Shown here piece after piece: positions 52,938 to 61,449 of a stretch of 64,000 nt of DNA. The notes under the pieces are model-generated. The model did no database searches. It had not been told where the DNA came from and saw nothing but the letters and a program-made list of their open reading frames with translations. This stretch comes from Variovorax sp. YR216 (lineage in GTDB: Bacteria > Pseudomonadota > Gammaproteobacteria > Burkholderiales > Burkholderiaceae_C), in the NCBI RefSeq assembly GCF_900107745.1, contig NZ_FNRO01000002.1:62001-126000 (forward strand). The letters are read 5' to 3'. The translations under genes were made by a program, and so were the position numbers. The first letter of the stretch is position 1. The number at the start of each line of letters is the position of its first letter.

Positions 52938-54828
52938 GGCAACGCTCGCATTCAAGCCAGGCGCCGCGTCTTCGTCGAGTCCGCCGGAGCGCATCGCGCT
53001 GCTGGGCAATCCCAACTGCGGCAAGACCGCGCTGTTCAACCTGCTCACCGGCAGCCGTCAGAAGGTCGCGAACTACGCGGGCGTGACGGTCGAGCGCAAG
53101 GAGGGCCTGCTGCGCACCGCGTCGGGCCGCCGCGTGTTCGTGCTGGACCTGCCCGGCGCCTACAGCCTCAACGCGCTGTCGGCCGACGAGGCCGTCACGC
53201 GCGACGTGGTCACCGGCAAGAGCAGCGAGGCACCGCCTGATCTGCTGGTGTGTGTCACCGACGCCACCAACCTGCGCCTCAATCTGCGCCTCGTGCTCGA
53301 TGCCAAGCGCCTTGGGCTTCCGATGGTGGTCGCGCTGAACATGACCGACATGGCGAGGAAGCAGGGCATCGCGGTCGACACGGCAGCGTTGTCGCGCGAA
53401 CTCGGCGTGCCGGTGATCGAAACCGTCGGCGTCCAGAGCGACGGCGCACGCGCGCTGGTCGAAGCACTGGATGCGCCCGTGAATGCCGCCGCGCCGCGCG
53501 CATGGGACGCGCCGGGCTTCGACGAGGTGCTCGACACCCAGCGCGAAGTGCGCCGCATCCTCGCCATCGCGGTGAAGGAGCCCGTCGGCAGCCTCGCCAC
53601 CAGCGACCGCATCGACCGCATCGTGATGCATCCGGTGTGGGGCATGCTGGTGCTGGCGGTCACGATGTTCCTGATGTTCCAGGCAGTTTTCAGCTGGGCC
53701 GCCGTGCCGATGGACGCCATCAAGGAAGCAACCGGCGCCTTCGGTGAGCTCGTCAAGCACGTGGTGCCCGAAGGCATGCTGCAAAGCCTGCTGGTCGACG
53801 GCGTCGTCGCAGGCGCCGGTGGCGTGATCGTGTTCCTGCCGCAGATCCTGATCCTGTTCCTGTTCATCCTTGCGCTGGAGGATTCGGGCTACCTGCCGCG
53901 CGCGGCCTTCCTGCTCGATCGCGTCATGGGCACGGTGGGGCTTTCGGGCCGCTCCTTCATCCCGCTGCTGTCGAGCTTTGCCTGCGCGATCCCGGGCGTG
54001 ATGGCGACGCGCACCATCACCAACTGGCGCGACCGGATCACCACGATCATGATCGCGCCGCTCATGACGTGTTCGGCGCGCTTGCCGGTCTACGCGCTGC
54101 TGATTGCCGCCTTCATTCCGTCGCGCACCGTCGGCGGGGTGTTCAATCTTCAAGGCGTGGTGCTGTTCGCGCTGTACGTCTTCGGCATCGTCTCGGCGAT
54201 GGCGGTGGCGTGGGTCATGAAGCGCTTCCGCGACAGCAAGCAGCATTCGCCGCTGATGATGGAGCTGCCGGCGTATCGCTGGCCCAGTCTGCGCAATCTG
54301 GCGCTGGGGCTCTACGAGCGTGCGTGGATCTTCCTCCAGCGCGTGGGCACGATCATCCTCACGCTCACCATCCTGCTGTGGTTCCTCTCGACCTTCCCAT
54401 CGCCGCCGGAAGGCGCGACCGGACCGGCGATCCAGTACAGCCTGGCCGGCATGATCGGCCGCGGGCTCGAGCACATCTTCGCGCCCATCGGTTTCAACTG
54501 GCAGATCTCGATCGCGCTGGTGCCCGGCATGGCCGCGCGCGAAGTCGCGGTGGGCGCTCTGGGCACCGTCTATGCGCTATCCGCCACCGGCGACGACGTG
54601 GCAGGGCAGCTCGAACCGCTGATCGCGGGGAGCTGGTCGCTGGCGACGGCCCTGTCGCTGCTTGTCTGGTACGTCTTCGCGCCGCAGTGCATCTCGACGC
54701 TGGCCACCGTCAAGCGCGAGACCGGCTCGTGGCGCTACGTGATCATCATGGCTGGCTATTTGTTCGGACTCGCCTACATTGCGTGCTGGGTCACCTATCG
54801 GGTGGCCCTGGCTCTCACAGGAGGATGA
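52930..54828 (+). CDS. feoB: Ferrous iron transporter FeoB
   Basis: FeoB is the inner-membrane Fe(II) permease with a cytosolic G domain. G1 is GNPNCGKT (residues 26-33), with DLPGAYSL and NMTD further on. Two Gate regions with many helices follow, including the Cys-containing SFACAIPGVMATR and MTCSARLPVY. It is 632 residues. The C-terminal end overlaps the ribosome-binding site of the next gene, so the three genes form one operon. Confidence 0.96.
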   Translation: MVEATLAFKPGAASSSSPPERIALLGNPNCGKTALFNLLTGSRQKVANYAGVTVERKEGLLRTASGRRVFVLDLPGAYSLNALSADEAVTRDVVTGKSSEAPPDLLVCVTDATNLRLNLRLVLDAKRLGLPMVVALNMTDMARKQGIAVDTAALSRELGVPVIETVGVQSDGARALVEALDAPVNAAAPRAWDAPGFDEVLDTQREVRRILAIAVKEPVGSLATSDRIDRIVMHPVWGMLVLAVTMFLMFQAVFSWAAVPMDAIKEATGAFGELVKHVVPEGMLQSLLVDGVVAGAGGVIVFLPQILILFLFILALEDSGYLPRAAFLLDRVMGTVGLSGRSFIPLLSSFACAIPGVMATRTITNWRDRITTIMIAPLMTCSARLPVYALLIAAFIPSRTVGGVFNLQGVVLFALYVFGIVSAMAVAWVMKRFRDSKQHSPLMMELPAYRWPSLRNLALGLYERAWIFLQRVGTIILTLTILLWFLSTFPSPPEGATGPAIQYSLAGMIGRGLEHIFAPIGFNWQISIALVPGMAAREVAVGALGTVYALSATGDDVAGQLEPLIAGSWSLATALSLLVWYVFAPQCISTLATVKRETGSWRYVIIMAGYLFGLAYIACWVTYRVALALTGG

Positions 54829-54829
54829 G

Positions 54830-55105
54830 ATGGCACAACAAATCGTCGTCGCACTGATCGTCGCGCTGGCCGCGATCTACGCGGTCTGGCGCTGGATGCC
54901 CGGCAGCTGGCGCCGGGGAATGGCTGCCAAGGTGGCCGCCGGCTCGCAGCGCGCGGGCCTGGTCGATGCGGAACGAGCCGGCCGGCTCGCGCAATCGCTG
55001 GGCAAGACCTCGGGTTGCGGTTCGTGCGACAGCTGCGGCAGTTGTTCGACCCCCGCCGGCAAGGCGGCTGAAGCAGGCAAGACATCCGTGCCGCGCTCGC
55101 ACTGA
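54830..55105 (+). CDS. FeoB-associated Cys-rich membrane protein
   Basis: The 91-residue product has one N-terminal membrane helix (QQIVVALIVALAAIYAVW), a basic region, and a C-terminal CGSCDSCGSC cluster that could bind iron or another metal. A perfect AGGAGG lies six bases before the ATG and overlaps the feoB stop region. Similar small proteins follow feoB in many bacteria; it occupies the place of FeoC but lacks an obvious winged helix. Confidence 0.8.
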   Translation: MAQQIVVALIVALAAIYAVWRWMPGSWRRGMAAKVAAGSQRAGLVDAERAGRLAQSLGKTSGCGSCDSCGSCSTPAGKAAEAGKTSVPRSH

Positions 55106-55117
55106 GTGCGTCGGTCG

Positions 55118-56296
55118 ATGGCGGCACACATCCTGATCGCGGGAGGCGGCATCGCGGGCCTCGCGAGCGCGCTGGCGCTCGCGCGCCGGCGCCACCGCAT
55201 CGACCTGCTGGAGCAGGCGGTGGCGTTCGGCGAAGTCGGCGCCGGCATCCAGCTCGGGCCGAACGTCACGCGGCGGCTGCAGGCGCTCGGTGTTTCCGAA
55301 GCCCTGATGCGCGTCGCGGCGCGGCCGGAGGCCCTGGTGGTCCGCAGCGCAACCGCGGGCGACGAAATTGCTCGCCTGCCGCTCGGCAACGCGATGCTGC
55401 ACAGCTACGCCGCGCCCTATCTTTGCGTTCACAGGGCGGATCTTCACGCGCTGCTGCTGGCGGCGGTTCGCGGCAGCGGGGCGGTCAGGCTCACCACCGG
55501 CGCACGCGTGGCGCAGGTGACCGCGCGCGGTGACTCCGTGTGCGTGGCCAGTTCCGATTCCCGGGTCTGGGAAGCCGATGCGCTGATTGGTGCCGACGGC
55601 CTCTGGAGCACGGTCCGCCCCAGCGTGATCGAGGATGCCGTGCCGCCGCGCGCCACGGGGCACACGGCATGGCGTGCGATGGTCGACCAGTCCGCGCTCC
55701 CGGCGGCGCTGCGCAGCACGCGCGTCGACGTCTGGCTCGGTCCGCGGCTGCATGCGGTGTCGTATCCGGTGCGCCGGGGTGACGCGCTCAACGTGGTGGT
55801 GCTGGCCGAGGCCGCGCCCGAAGGCGATGCCCGCGACTGGGATCGCGGGACGAGTCTTGCCGCCTTGCAGCAGGCCACCGGGCGCACCTGCGGCCAGCTG
55901 CAGGCCCTGCTCGAGGCTGTACCTTCATGGCGCGCGTGGACGCTCAACGACCGCCCGCCGCTCACCGGCCCGCATCAGATGGCCGGCGAGCGCATCGCGC
56001 TGACCGGCGACGCGGCGCATCCCATGCTGCCGTATCTCGCGCAAGGCGCGGGCATGGCCATCGAGGATGCCGTCGCGCTGGCCGACGCGCTCGACGGAGG
56101 CGCAGCAGCGCAGGTGCCGGCGGCCTTTGCGCGCTATGCCGACGAACGCTGGGAGCGCAACGCCAACGTGCAGGCGCGCGCGCGGCGCAACGGCGAGATC
56201 TTCCACGCGACCGGCCTCGTGCGCATCGGTCGCGACGCGGCGCTGCGCATGCTCGGCGCCAGGCTGCTCGATGTGCCCTGGCTCTACGACGCCTGA
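55118..56296 (+). CDS. FAD-dependent aromatic-type monooxygenase
   Basis: The N-terminal ILIAGGGIAGLASALALARR binds FAD, and the later GERIALTGDAAHPMLPYLAQ is the second FAD motif of group A flavin monooxygenases such as salicylate hydroxylase. The protein is 392 residues from the ATG at 55118; a GTG at 55106 directly after the preceding stop is possible. The substrate cannot be told. It is convergent with the SUKH gene, with one base between the stops. Confidence 0.85.
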   Translation: MAAHILIAGGGIAGLASALALARRRHRIDLLEQAVAFGEVGAGIQLGPNVTRRLQALGVSEALMRVAARPEALVVRSATAGDEIARLPLGNAMLHSYAAPYLCVHRADLHALLLAAVRGSGAVRLTTGARVAQVTARGDSVCVASSDSRVWEADALIGADGLWSTVRPSVIEDAVPPRATGHTAWRAMVDQSALPAALRSTRVDVWLGPRLHAVSYPVRRGDALNVVVLAEAAPEGDARDWDRGTSLAALQQATGRTCGQLQALLEAVPSWRAWTLNDRPPLTGPHQMAGERIALTGDAAHPMLPYLAQGAGMAIEDAVALADALDGGAAAQVPAAFARYADERWERNANVQARARRNGEIFHATGLVRIGRDAALRMLGARLLDVPWLYDA

Positions 56297-56297
56297 G

Positions 56298-57536
56298 TCA
56301 GAGGCTGAAGCTGCGCAGGTGATCCGCGCGCCGGGTCAGGCCGGCCAGCCCCAGGTAGTGCGTCAGCCGGCCTTCGCGGACCTCGATCAACGAGGATTCC
56401 AGCTCGGCGAGCATCTCGTCCCTCGCGGCGGCGTACGCGGCCGGAAGGTCGTCGTGCGACTGCGCATAGGCGCCGGCGATGACACGCGCCGCGGCGGGCG
56501 CGCCGCAGGCCACGCATTCCGCGATGGCGGTGGCGCTGGGTTGCGCGCCGTGCGTGAGCAGCAGGTCGGCGAGCTCGGGCGAGATCGCGCTGTCGATGGC
56601 GTCCAGCGCATCGGGCGCCACCGGCGCGCCCGCGCGCACCAGCGCGGCCGCAGCGGCATGTGCGCCATGGCCGATCGCCAGGTCGGTCGCGATCGCGCTG
56701 CCGCTCAGGGGGCCGTCGAGCGATACACCCGCGGCGTGCAGCTTCGCCACGAGTTCTTCGTCGTCGGTCGCGACCGCGTGGCGCAGTGCGATGCGAGACA
56801 GCGGCCCGTTGTCGCCCAGCGTGCCGTCGGCAAGCGGCGCGTGCCAGTCCACCATCGCCTGGCGGTAGAAGGCGATCACCTTGTCCATCAGTTCGATCGG
56901 CAGGCCGTCCTCCTGGTGCCGGTCGTCGAGGTATTCGAGCAGCGCCTGCCCGGTGAAGTATTCGCCGGCGGGATGGAGCGGATCCTCGTCGAGGCGCAGT
57001 GCATCGAAGGCGGCGTAGAGGTCGTGCGCGACCGTCGTCATGCCGTCTTCGTGCATCTCGTGCGCCCAGGCTTCGGGCAGGCCCTGCTTCCACGCGAGCA
57101 CGTGCCCGTAGTCGGCGCCGGCCTCGACCACCGCGTAGACGCGGTCGCAGTAATCGAAGCCGCCGAAGGGCAGCAGCGTGAGCTTGCCGTCCCAGGCCTC
57201 GGCGCTCTCGGCGGCTGCGTCCCTGGCGCCCTGGAGCTCATGCTCGATCCACCCCTGCAGGTCGTGGTAGGTGTCGCTGCCGTTCCAGAAGAGCTCGTTC
57301 CAGCTGAACGACTCTTCGTTGCCGTTCATGTGAAGGTGCAGGTCGTAGTCCAGCCGCCCGCCCGCGGTGACGCGCCAGAGCGAAAGAAGATCCGGCGGAA
57401 TCGGCCCTGCGCAGACGGCCTGCACGGCCGCGACCTGCTCTGCGGACATCGGCGGCTGCGCGTCGAAGATGACGCGCTTGGCGAAGAGCACGACACCGTG
57501 CGTGCGCAGTTGGGCGAGTTCGTCGTCACTGAACAT
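56298..57536 (-). CDS. SUKH (SMI1/KNR4) domain protein with ankyrin-like repeats
   Basis: Residues about 45-195 look like a SUKH domain: GPIPPDLLSLWRVTAGGRLD near the start, a FGGFDYCDRVYAVVEAGADY strand region and VAHDLYAAFDAL at the end. From about residue 245 to 370, short ankyrin-like units appear (ALRHAVATDDEELVAKLHAA; AAAALVRAGAPVAP; LADLLLTHGAQPSA). It is 412 residues with no signal peptide. SUKH domains are often immunity proteins for toxins, but no toxin gene is adjacent. Confidence 0.6.
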   Translation of the reverse strand: MFSDDELAQLRTHGVVLFAKRVIFDAQPPMSAEQVAAVQAVCAGPIPPDLLSLWRVTAGGRLDYDLHLHMNGNEESFSWNELFWNGSDTYHDLQGWIEHELQGARDAAAESAEAWDGKLTLLPFGGFDYCDRVYAVVEAGADYGHVLAWKQGLPEAWAHEMHEDGMTTVAHDLYAAFDALRLDEDPLHPAGEYFTGQALLEYLDDRHQEDGLPIELMDKVIAFYRQAMVDWHAPLADGTLGDNGPLSRIALRHAVATDDEELVAKLHAAGVSLDGPLSGSAIATDLAIGHGAHAAAAALVRAGAPVAPDALDAIDSAISPELADLLLTHGAQPSATAIAECVACGAPAAARVIAGAYAQSHDDLPAAYAAARDEMLAELESSLIEVREGRLTHYLGLAGLTRRADHLRSFSL

Positions 57537-57584
57537 CGGTTACCTCCGTTTCATGCCCTCCATCTCGGGCGTCTGATGGATAGC

Positions 57585-58235
57585 TTACGCCGCCGGTCCC
57601 GGGCGCGCCAGTTCGCGCAGCACCGCGCGCACCGGCGACGCATCCGCATCCACGAGCTTCAGCGGCAGGGCGATGAGCTCGTAGTCGCCTTCCGGCACCT
57701 CGTCGAGCACGAGGTTTTCGAGCACCCGCAATCCGAGCCGGCGGATGGCCTGATGGCTGTCGAGGGTCTTGCTGTCGGCCGGATCGATGCTTGCGGTGTC
57801 GATGCCGATCAGGACCACGCCGAGGGCCGCCAGGCGTTCGATGGTGCGGGGTGCGAAGGCCGCAAGGTTGGCATCCCACCGGTCTATGGGGGCGCGTTCG
57901 TAGGTGCGGACCAGGACGCGCGGCGGCAGCGCATCGATCGCATGCGCAAGATGCGCCCATTCGATCAGCGGACCGCGCCCGATCGCATGGATCACGCGGC
58001 ACGGACCCAGATAGGGAGAAAGGTCGACCCTGCCGATGGTCGCGCCGCCGGGATCGTAGTGAATCGGCGCATCGGCGTGCGCCCCGATGTGCGGCGACAG
58101 CGCGATCTCGCTGACGTTGACGGGGCATTCCGGCGTGATCGTCGCGACCCAGCGCTGCCGGTACGGTGTGTCGCCGGGAAACACCGGTGCGCCTTCGTGC
58201 ACCGGCGGCGAGATATCCCAGAGTCTTGTGTTCAT
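57585..58235 (-). CDS. KynB-like cyclase-family hydrolase (arylformamidase)
   Basis: The metal-binding pattern SPHIGAHADAPIHYDPGG and the N-terminal LWDISPPVHEGAPVFPGDTP are characteristic of KynB, which hydrolyses N-formylkynurenine in tryptophan breakdown. The protein is 216 residues, complete. However, kynA and kynU are not in the window, so the physiological substrate may differ. It is downstream of the DUF2817 gene on the same strand. Confidence 0.8.
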   Translation of the reverse strand: MNTRLWDISPPVHEGAPVFPGDTPYRQRWVATITPECPVNVSEIALSPHIGAHADAPIHYDPGGATIGRVDLSPYLGPCRVIHAIGRGPLIEWAHLAHAIDALPPRVLVRTYERAPIDRWDANLAAFAPRTIERLAALGVVLIGIDTASIDPADSKTLDSHQAIRRLGLRVLENLVLDEVPEGDYELIALPLKLVDADASPVRAVLRELARPGPAA

Positions 58236-58295
58236 GGCGCGAAGTTAGCGCGACGGACGGGACTTTCCAAATGACCGTCGGTCGGTCGAGGGGAT

Positions 58296-59393
58296 TCAGT
58301 TTCCGAGGGCCAGGCAGGCCTGCAGCAGCGCGGTGCGGCACTGGCCGGCGATCATGCCTCGCCATTCGTCGTCGTCCACGTAGAAGGCGTCGCGAAGTGA
58401 CCGCTTGATGCCGGCGCGCTGTTCGGCGGCGGTGGCGGCATCCGGGTAGCGATGCAGCCAGTGTTCGGCGCGCAGCGCCTCCATCGCCGTCATCTTGCGC
58501 GTGCCGTATTCGAGCGCGATGCCGACGCTCTCGGCTTGCGGACACTCATCGAAGACGGCGCTCACCGCATGGCCCACCACCTGGCGCGAGGTCGAATCGC
58601 CTTCCCATGCGGCCACCACATCGGCGCCCCAGATCGCGCGGGTGAGCCGAAGGTTGTCGGGCGTGCCCGGCAGGCCGGCGTGGATCTTCTCGCCGTGTCC
58701 GCAGCGGCCCAGGCCGGTATGCACGTCGATCCACGCGATGCGCCTACGCTGGGCTGCATGCCGGTGCAGGATGGCGCGCAGGGTGCGGTTGCTCCAGCTC
58801 GGCGCGGTGCCCGAATAGAACAGCCCGTCGGCGAATTCGGACTGGCCGGTCGTCACGGCTTCGCGGAAGGCGATCTCGCCGTGCGTGGCGATGTAGTCGG
58901 CCACGGCGCGCGCGTTCTCCTCCGTGGGCGGCCACTGCGCGGGCAGCATGAGGTCATGCAGTCCCGCGTAGGCCGGGTTGTGCGTGGGCCGCGCGAAGTC
59001 GATGAAGTTGCGGTTGAGGTCGATGTTGTCCTCGTTGGTGCGGCGGATGTGCGAGAAGCCGTAGGGGTTGATCGCGTGGATCAGCAGCAGCGCAACGCCG
59101 CGATCGCGTGCCTGGCTCAGCAGGAGTTCGTCGTGCAGCAGCGCGACCTGGCAACCCGATCCGCAGAAGCCCTCGGCGCCGTGCACGCCCGAGCTGAGCA
59201 CCACGAGCGAAGTCGCGTCGGCCGTGCCGAGCAGCGCCACGTCGGTCGCAAGCGTCTCGCCGCCTGCGCCGGGGATGCCTTCGAGCAAGTAATGCTCGAG
59301 ATGTGCGCCCGCGCGCTCGGCGGCGGCGATGAACTTGGCGCGGGCCTCGGCGTAGTTCGCCGAAAAGCAGTTTCGAACAGCGGTGTCGGTCAT
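58296..59393 (-). CDS. DUF2817 M14-like carboxypeptidase fold protein
   Basis: The protein has the metal-site-like motif SGVHGAEGFCGSG (HxxE), an RTNEDNIDLNRNF segment with the Arg/Asn pattern of M14 carboxypeptidases, IDVHTGLG and LEYGT, all consistent with DUF2817. It is 365 residues without a signal peptide, so it acts in the cytosol. It lies between a KynB-like gene and a Bug receptor on the same strand; it may hydrolyse a peptide or amide imported by the linked system. Confidence 0.8.
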   Translation of the reverse strand: MTDTAVRNCFSANYAEARAKFIAAAERAGAHLEHYLLEGIPGAGGETLATDVALLGTADATSLVVLSSGVHGAEGFCGSGCQVALLHDELLLSQARDRGVALLLIHAINPYGFSHIRRTNEDNIDLNRNFIDFARPTHNPAYAGLHDLMLPAQWPPTEENARAVADYIATHGEIAFREAVTTGQSEFADGLFYSGTAPSWSNRTLRAILHRHAAQRRRIAWIDVHTGLGRCGHGEKIHAGLPGTPDNLRLTRAIWGADVVAAWEGDSTSRQVVGHAVSAVFDECPQAESVGIALEYGTRKMTAMEALRAEHWLHRYPDAATAAEQRAGIKRSLRDAFYVDDDEWRGMIAGQCRTALLQACLALGN

Positions 59394-59415
59394 AGGGGTG
59401 TTGTCTTGATGTGGC

Positions 59416-60396
59416 TTATTGCGGTTGGAAGCCGGACAGGCGAATCACCGGACCCCAGGCATCGGAAATGCGCTGGACGCCCTGGGCCAGCGCTTCCGGG
59501 CCGCCGAAGTTCGGCGGCGAACTCAGCGCCTGCATCCGTTCCTTGACCTTGTCCGAAGACAGCACGGTGCGCACGGCTTCGGTGTAGCGCGCGATCACCG
59601 CGGGCGGGGTTCCAGCCGGCGCATAGAGGCCCGCGAGATTGGGCAGCTCGAGGCCTTTGATGCCGAGTTCGGCAAAGGTCGGCACGTCCGGCAGGTCCGG
59701 GTTCCGCGTCGTGCCGGAAACCGCAAGGAAACGCACCTTCTGACTCTTCGCGAACGGCACGAGCTCGAATGTCGACGTGACGCCGAACGGAATCTGTCCG
59801 GCGGACAGATCCATCACCAGTGGCGATCCGCCGCGGTAGGGCGCCGACGTGGCGTCGACCTGCAGCCCCTTGGCGATGAGGCCGACCGCGAACTCCGGCA
59901 TGCTGCCCGGCGCCGGCACGCCGAAGTTGGCCTTGCCGGGGTTCTGGTGCGCCCACTCGGTGATGTCCTTGAGCTGCTTGATGCCCGTGCCGGGATGCGT
60001 CGCCAGTGCGAACACGGTCTTGTCGGTGATGAGGGCGACCGGCGCGAAGTCCTTGGCAGCGCTGAACCCGGGGTTCTTCAGCGTGTGCGGAAGGATCGCG
60101 ACGGTGTGATCGTTGGTGAGCAGAAGCGTTGCGCCGTCGGCCGGGGCGGCCTTGAGGGCCTGCGCGGCAATCAGGCCGCCGGCGCCCGGTCGGTTCTCGA
60201 CCACGAACGTCTGGCCAAGGGCCTGCCCCAGGCCTTCGGCAAGGATACGGGCCATCGTGTCCACACCGCCGCCAGCGGCGAAGCCGACCAGGATGCGCAC
60301 CGGCGGCTTGGTATCGGCATGGGCGGCCACGGCGGCCGCGAGGCCGAGCGAAAGCAGGACCGCGCGGCGGGTCCAGCGGGGGAGTGCGAGTGTCAT
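59416..60396 (-). CDS. Tripartite tricarboxylate-type solute receptor (Bug family)
   Basis: After a signal peptide (AVLLSLGLAAAVAAHA) the protein shows the Bug pattern: ILVGFAAGGGVDTMARILAE, VVENRPGAGGLIAAQALKAA, and VPTFAELGIKGLEL. It is 326 residues, a complete periplasmic binding protein. No TctA/TctB permease genes are nearby, which is usual for the many orphan Bug receptors of Burkholderiales. It is divergent from a LysR gene, 89 bases away. Confidence 0.9.
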   Translation of the reverse strand: MTLALPRWTRRAVLLSLGLAAAVAAHADTKPPVRILVGFAAGGGVDTMARILAEGLGQALGQTFVVENRPGAGGLIAAQALKAAPADGATLLLTNDHTVAILPHTLKNPGFSAAKDFAPVALITDKTVFALATHPGTGIKQLKDITEWAHQNPGKANFGVPAPGSMPEFAVGLIAKGLQVDATSAPYRGGSPLVMDLSAGQIPFGVTSTFELVPFAKSQKVRFLAVSGTTRNPDLPDVPTFAELGIKGLELPNLAGLYAPAGTPPAVIARYTEAVRTVLSSDKVKERMQALSSPPNFGGPEALAQGVQRISDAWGPVIRLSGFQPQ

Positions 60397-60455
60397 CGGG
60401 GTTCCTTGTCGAGGGGGCTTGCGTGAGCGGGAGCCTCCACTGTAGAAACGCTGCG

Positions 60456-60482
60456 ATATAAATAAAAGACAGAGATTTTTTA
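60456..60482. promoter_or_regulatory. AT-rich inverted repeat in the Bug-lysR gap
   Basis: ATATAAATAAAA on one side and TTTTTTAT on the other form an imperfect inverted repeat in an otherwise GC-rich region, directly before the LysR start. LysR-type sites commonly occupy such divergent gaps. Confidence 0.35.
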
Positions 60483-60485
60483 TCG

Positions 60486-61445
60486 ATGATCAATTCAATT
60501 GATAGCCAGGAGCGCGCTTCCTCGGTGGCCCTGGAATACCCGAGCCTTCGCCAGCTCGAGATCTTCCGGGCGGTGGCCGAGTCCGGCAGCATCCGTTCCG
60601 CCGCGCGCCGGCTGGCGCTCACCCAGCCGGCGGTGACGCACGCCGTGCGCGAGCTCGAGCGCGGCATCGGCGCCAATCTGTTCGCCCGCAGCGTCAAGGG
60701 GGTGGCGCCGACCGACATCGGCGCGGCGCTGTTGCGGCGCAGCCATCTGCTGTTCAACGAGGTGCGGCGCACGCAGGAGGAGATCGCCGAATTGCGCGAC
60801 GGCACCGGCGGCCGGCTGTCGATCGCATTCAGTTCGACGGCAGCGCAACTGTTGCCGGCGGCGCTGGTCGATTTCCGTGCCCGGCGGCCGGGCGTGGCAC
60901 TCGAACTGCAGGAGCTCACCTGGCCGAATGCCGACGCGCGCTGGCATGGCGGCGACTACGACTTCGCCGTGATCAGCGAATCAGGCGATCCCCCTCAGGA
61001 CGGCCTGGAGCGCGAGGTGCTGCTGGAACATCCATTGGTCGTCGCCGCGCGCGCGGGCCATCCGCAGGCCAGGGCGCGCTCCTTGTCCAGCCTGCAGCAT
61101 TGCCTCTGGCTGGTGCCGGGCTATGGATTGACGCTGCTTAAGAGGCTCTTCGCCGCGCGGCGGACCGCGGCGCCGGCCGACGTGATCGCCTGTCAATCGA
61201 CGCACATGGCGCTCACGCTGCTCTACAGGACCGACGCGCTGGCGCTGCTGTCGAGCAGCGTGGTGAGCGGACACACGATGTCGAGCGGCCTCGTGCGGTT
61301 GTCGCTGGCCGGCCCGGCGCTCGCGAGCCTGCGGATCGCGCTGCTGGTGCGCGACAGCCAGGCGCTGACGCCGGCGGCGCGCGTGTTCATCGATTGCCTG
61401 CGGCGCGCTGCGAAGGACGCCGCACAAGCCCAGTGCCCTGTGTGA
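60486..61445 (+). CDS. LysR-type regulator divergent from the Bug receptor gene
   Basis: A LysR helix-turn-helix (PSLRQLEIFRAVAESGSIRS; ALTQPAVTHAVRELERGIGA) is followed by a full co-inducer-binding domain. The product is 319 residues. Being divergent from the Bug receptor, it probably controls that gene and perhaps the DUF2817 and KynB-like genes after it. It converges on argF, with four bases between the stops. Confidence 0.9.
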   Translation: MINSIDSQERASSVALEYPSLRQLEIFRAVAESGSIRSAARRLALTQPAVTHAVRELERGIGANLFARSVKGVAPTDIGAALLRRSHLLFNEVRRTQEEIAELRDGTGGRLSIAFSSTAAQLLPAALVDFRARRPGVALELQELTWPNADARWHGGDYDFAVISESGDPPQDGLEREVLLEHPLVVAARAGHPQARARSLSSLQHCLWLVPGYGLTLLKRLFAARRTAAPADVIACQSTHMALTLLYRTDALALLSSSVVSGHTMSSGLVRLSLAGPALASLRIALLVRDSQALTPAARVFIDCLRRAAKDAAQAQCPV

Positions 61446-61449
61446 AGGC

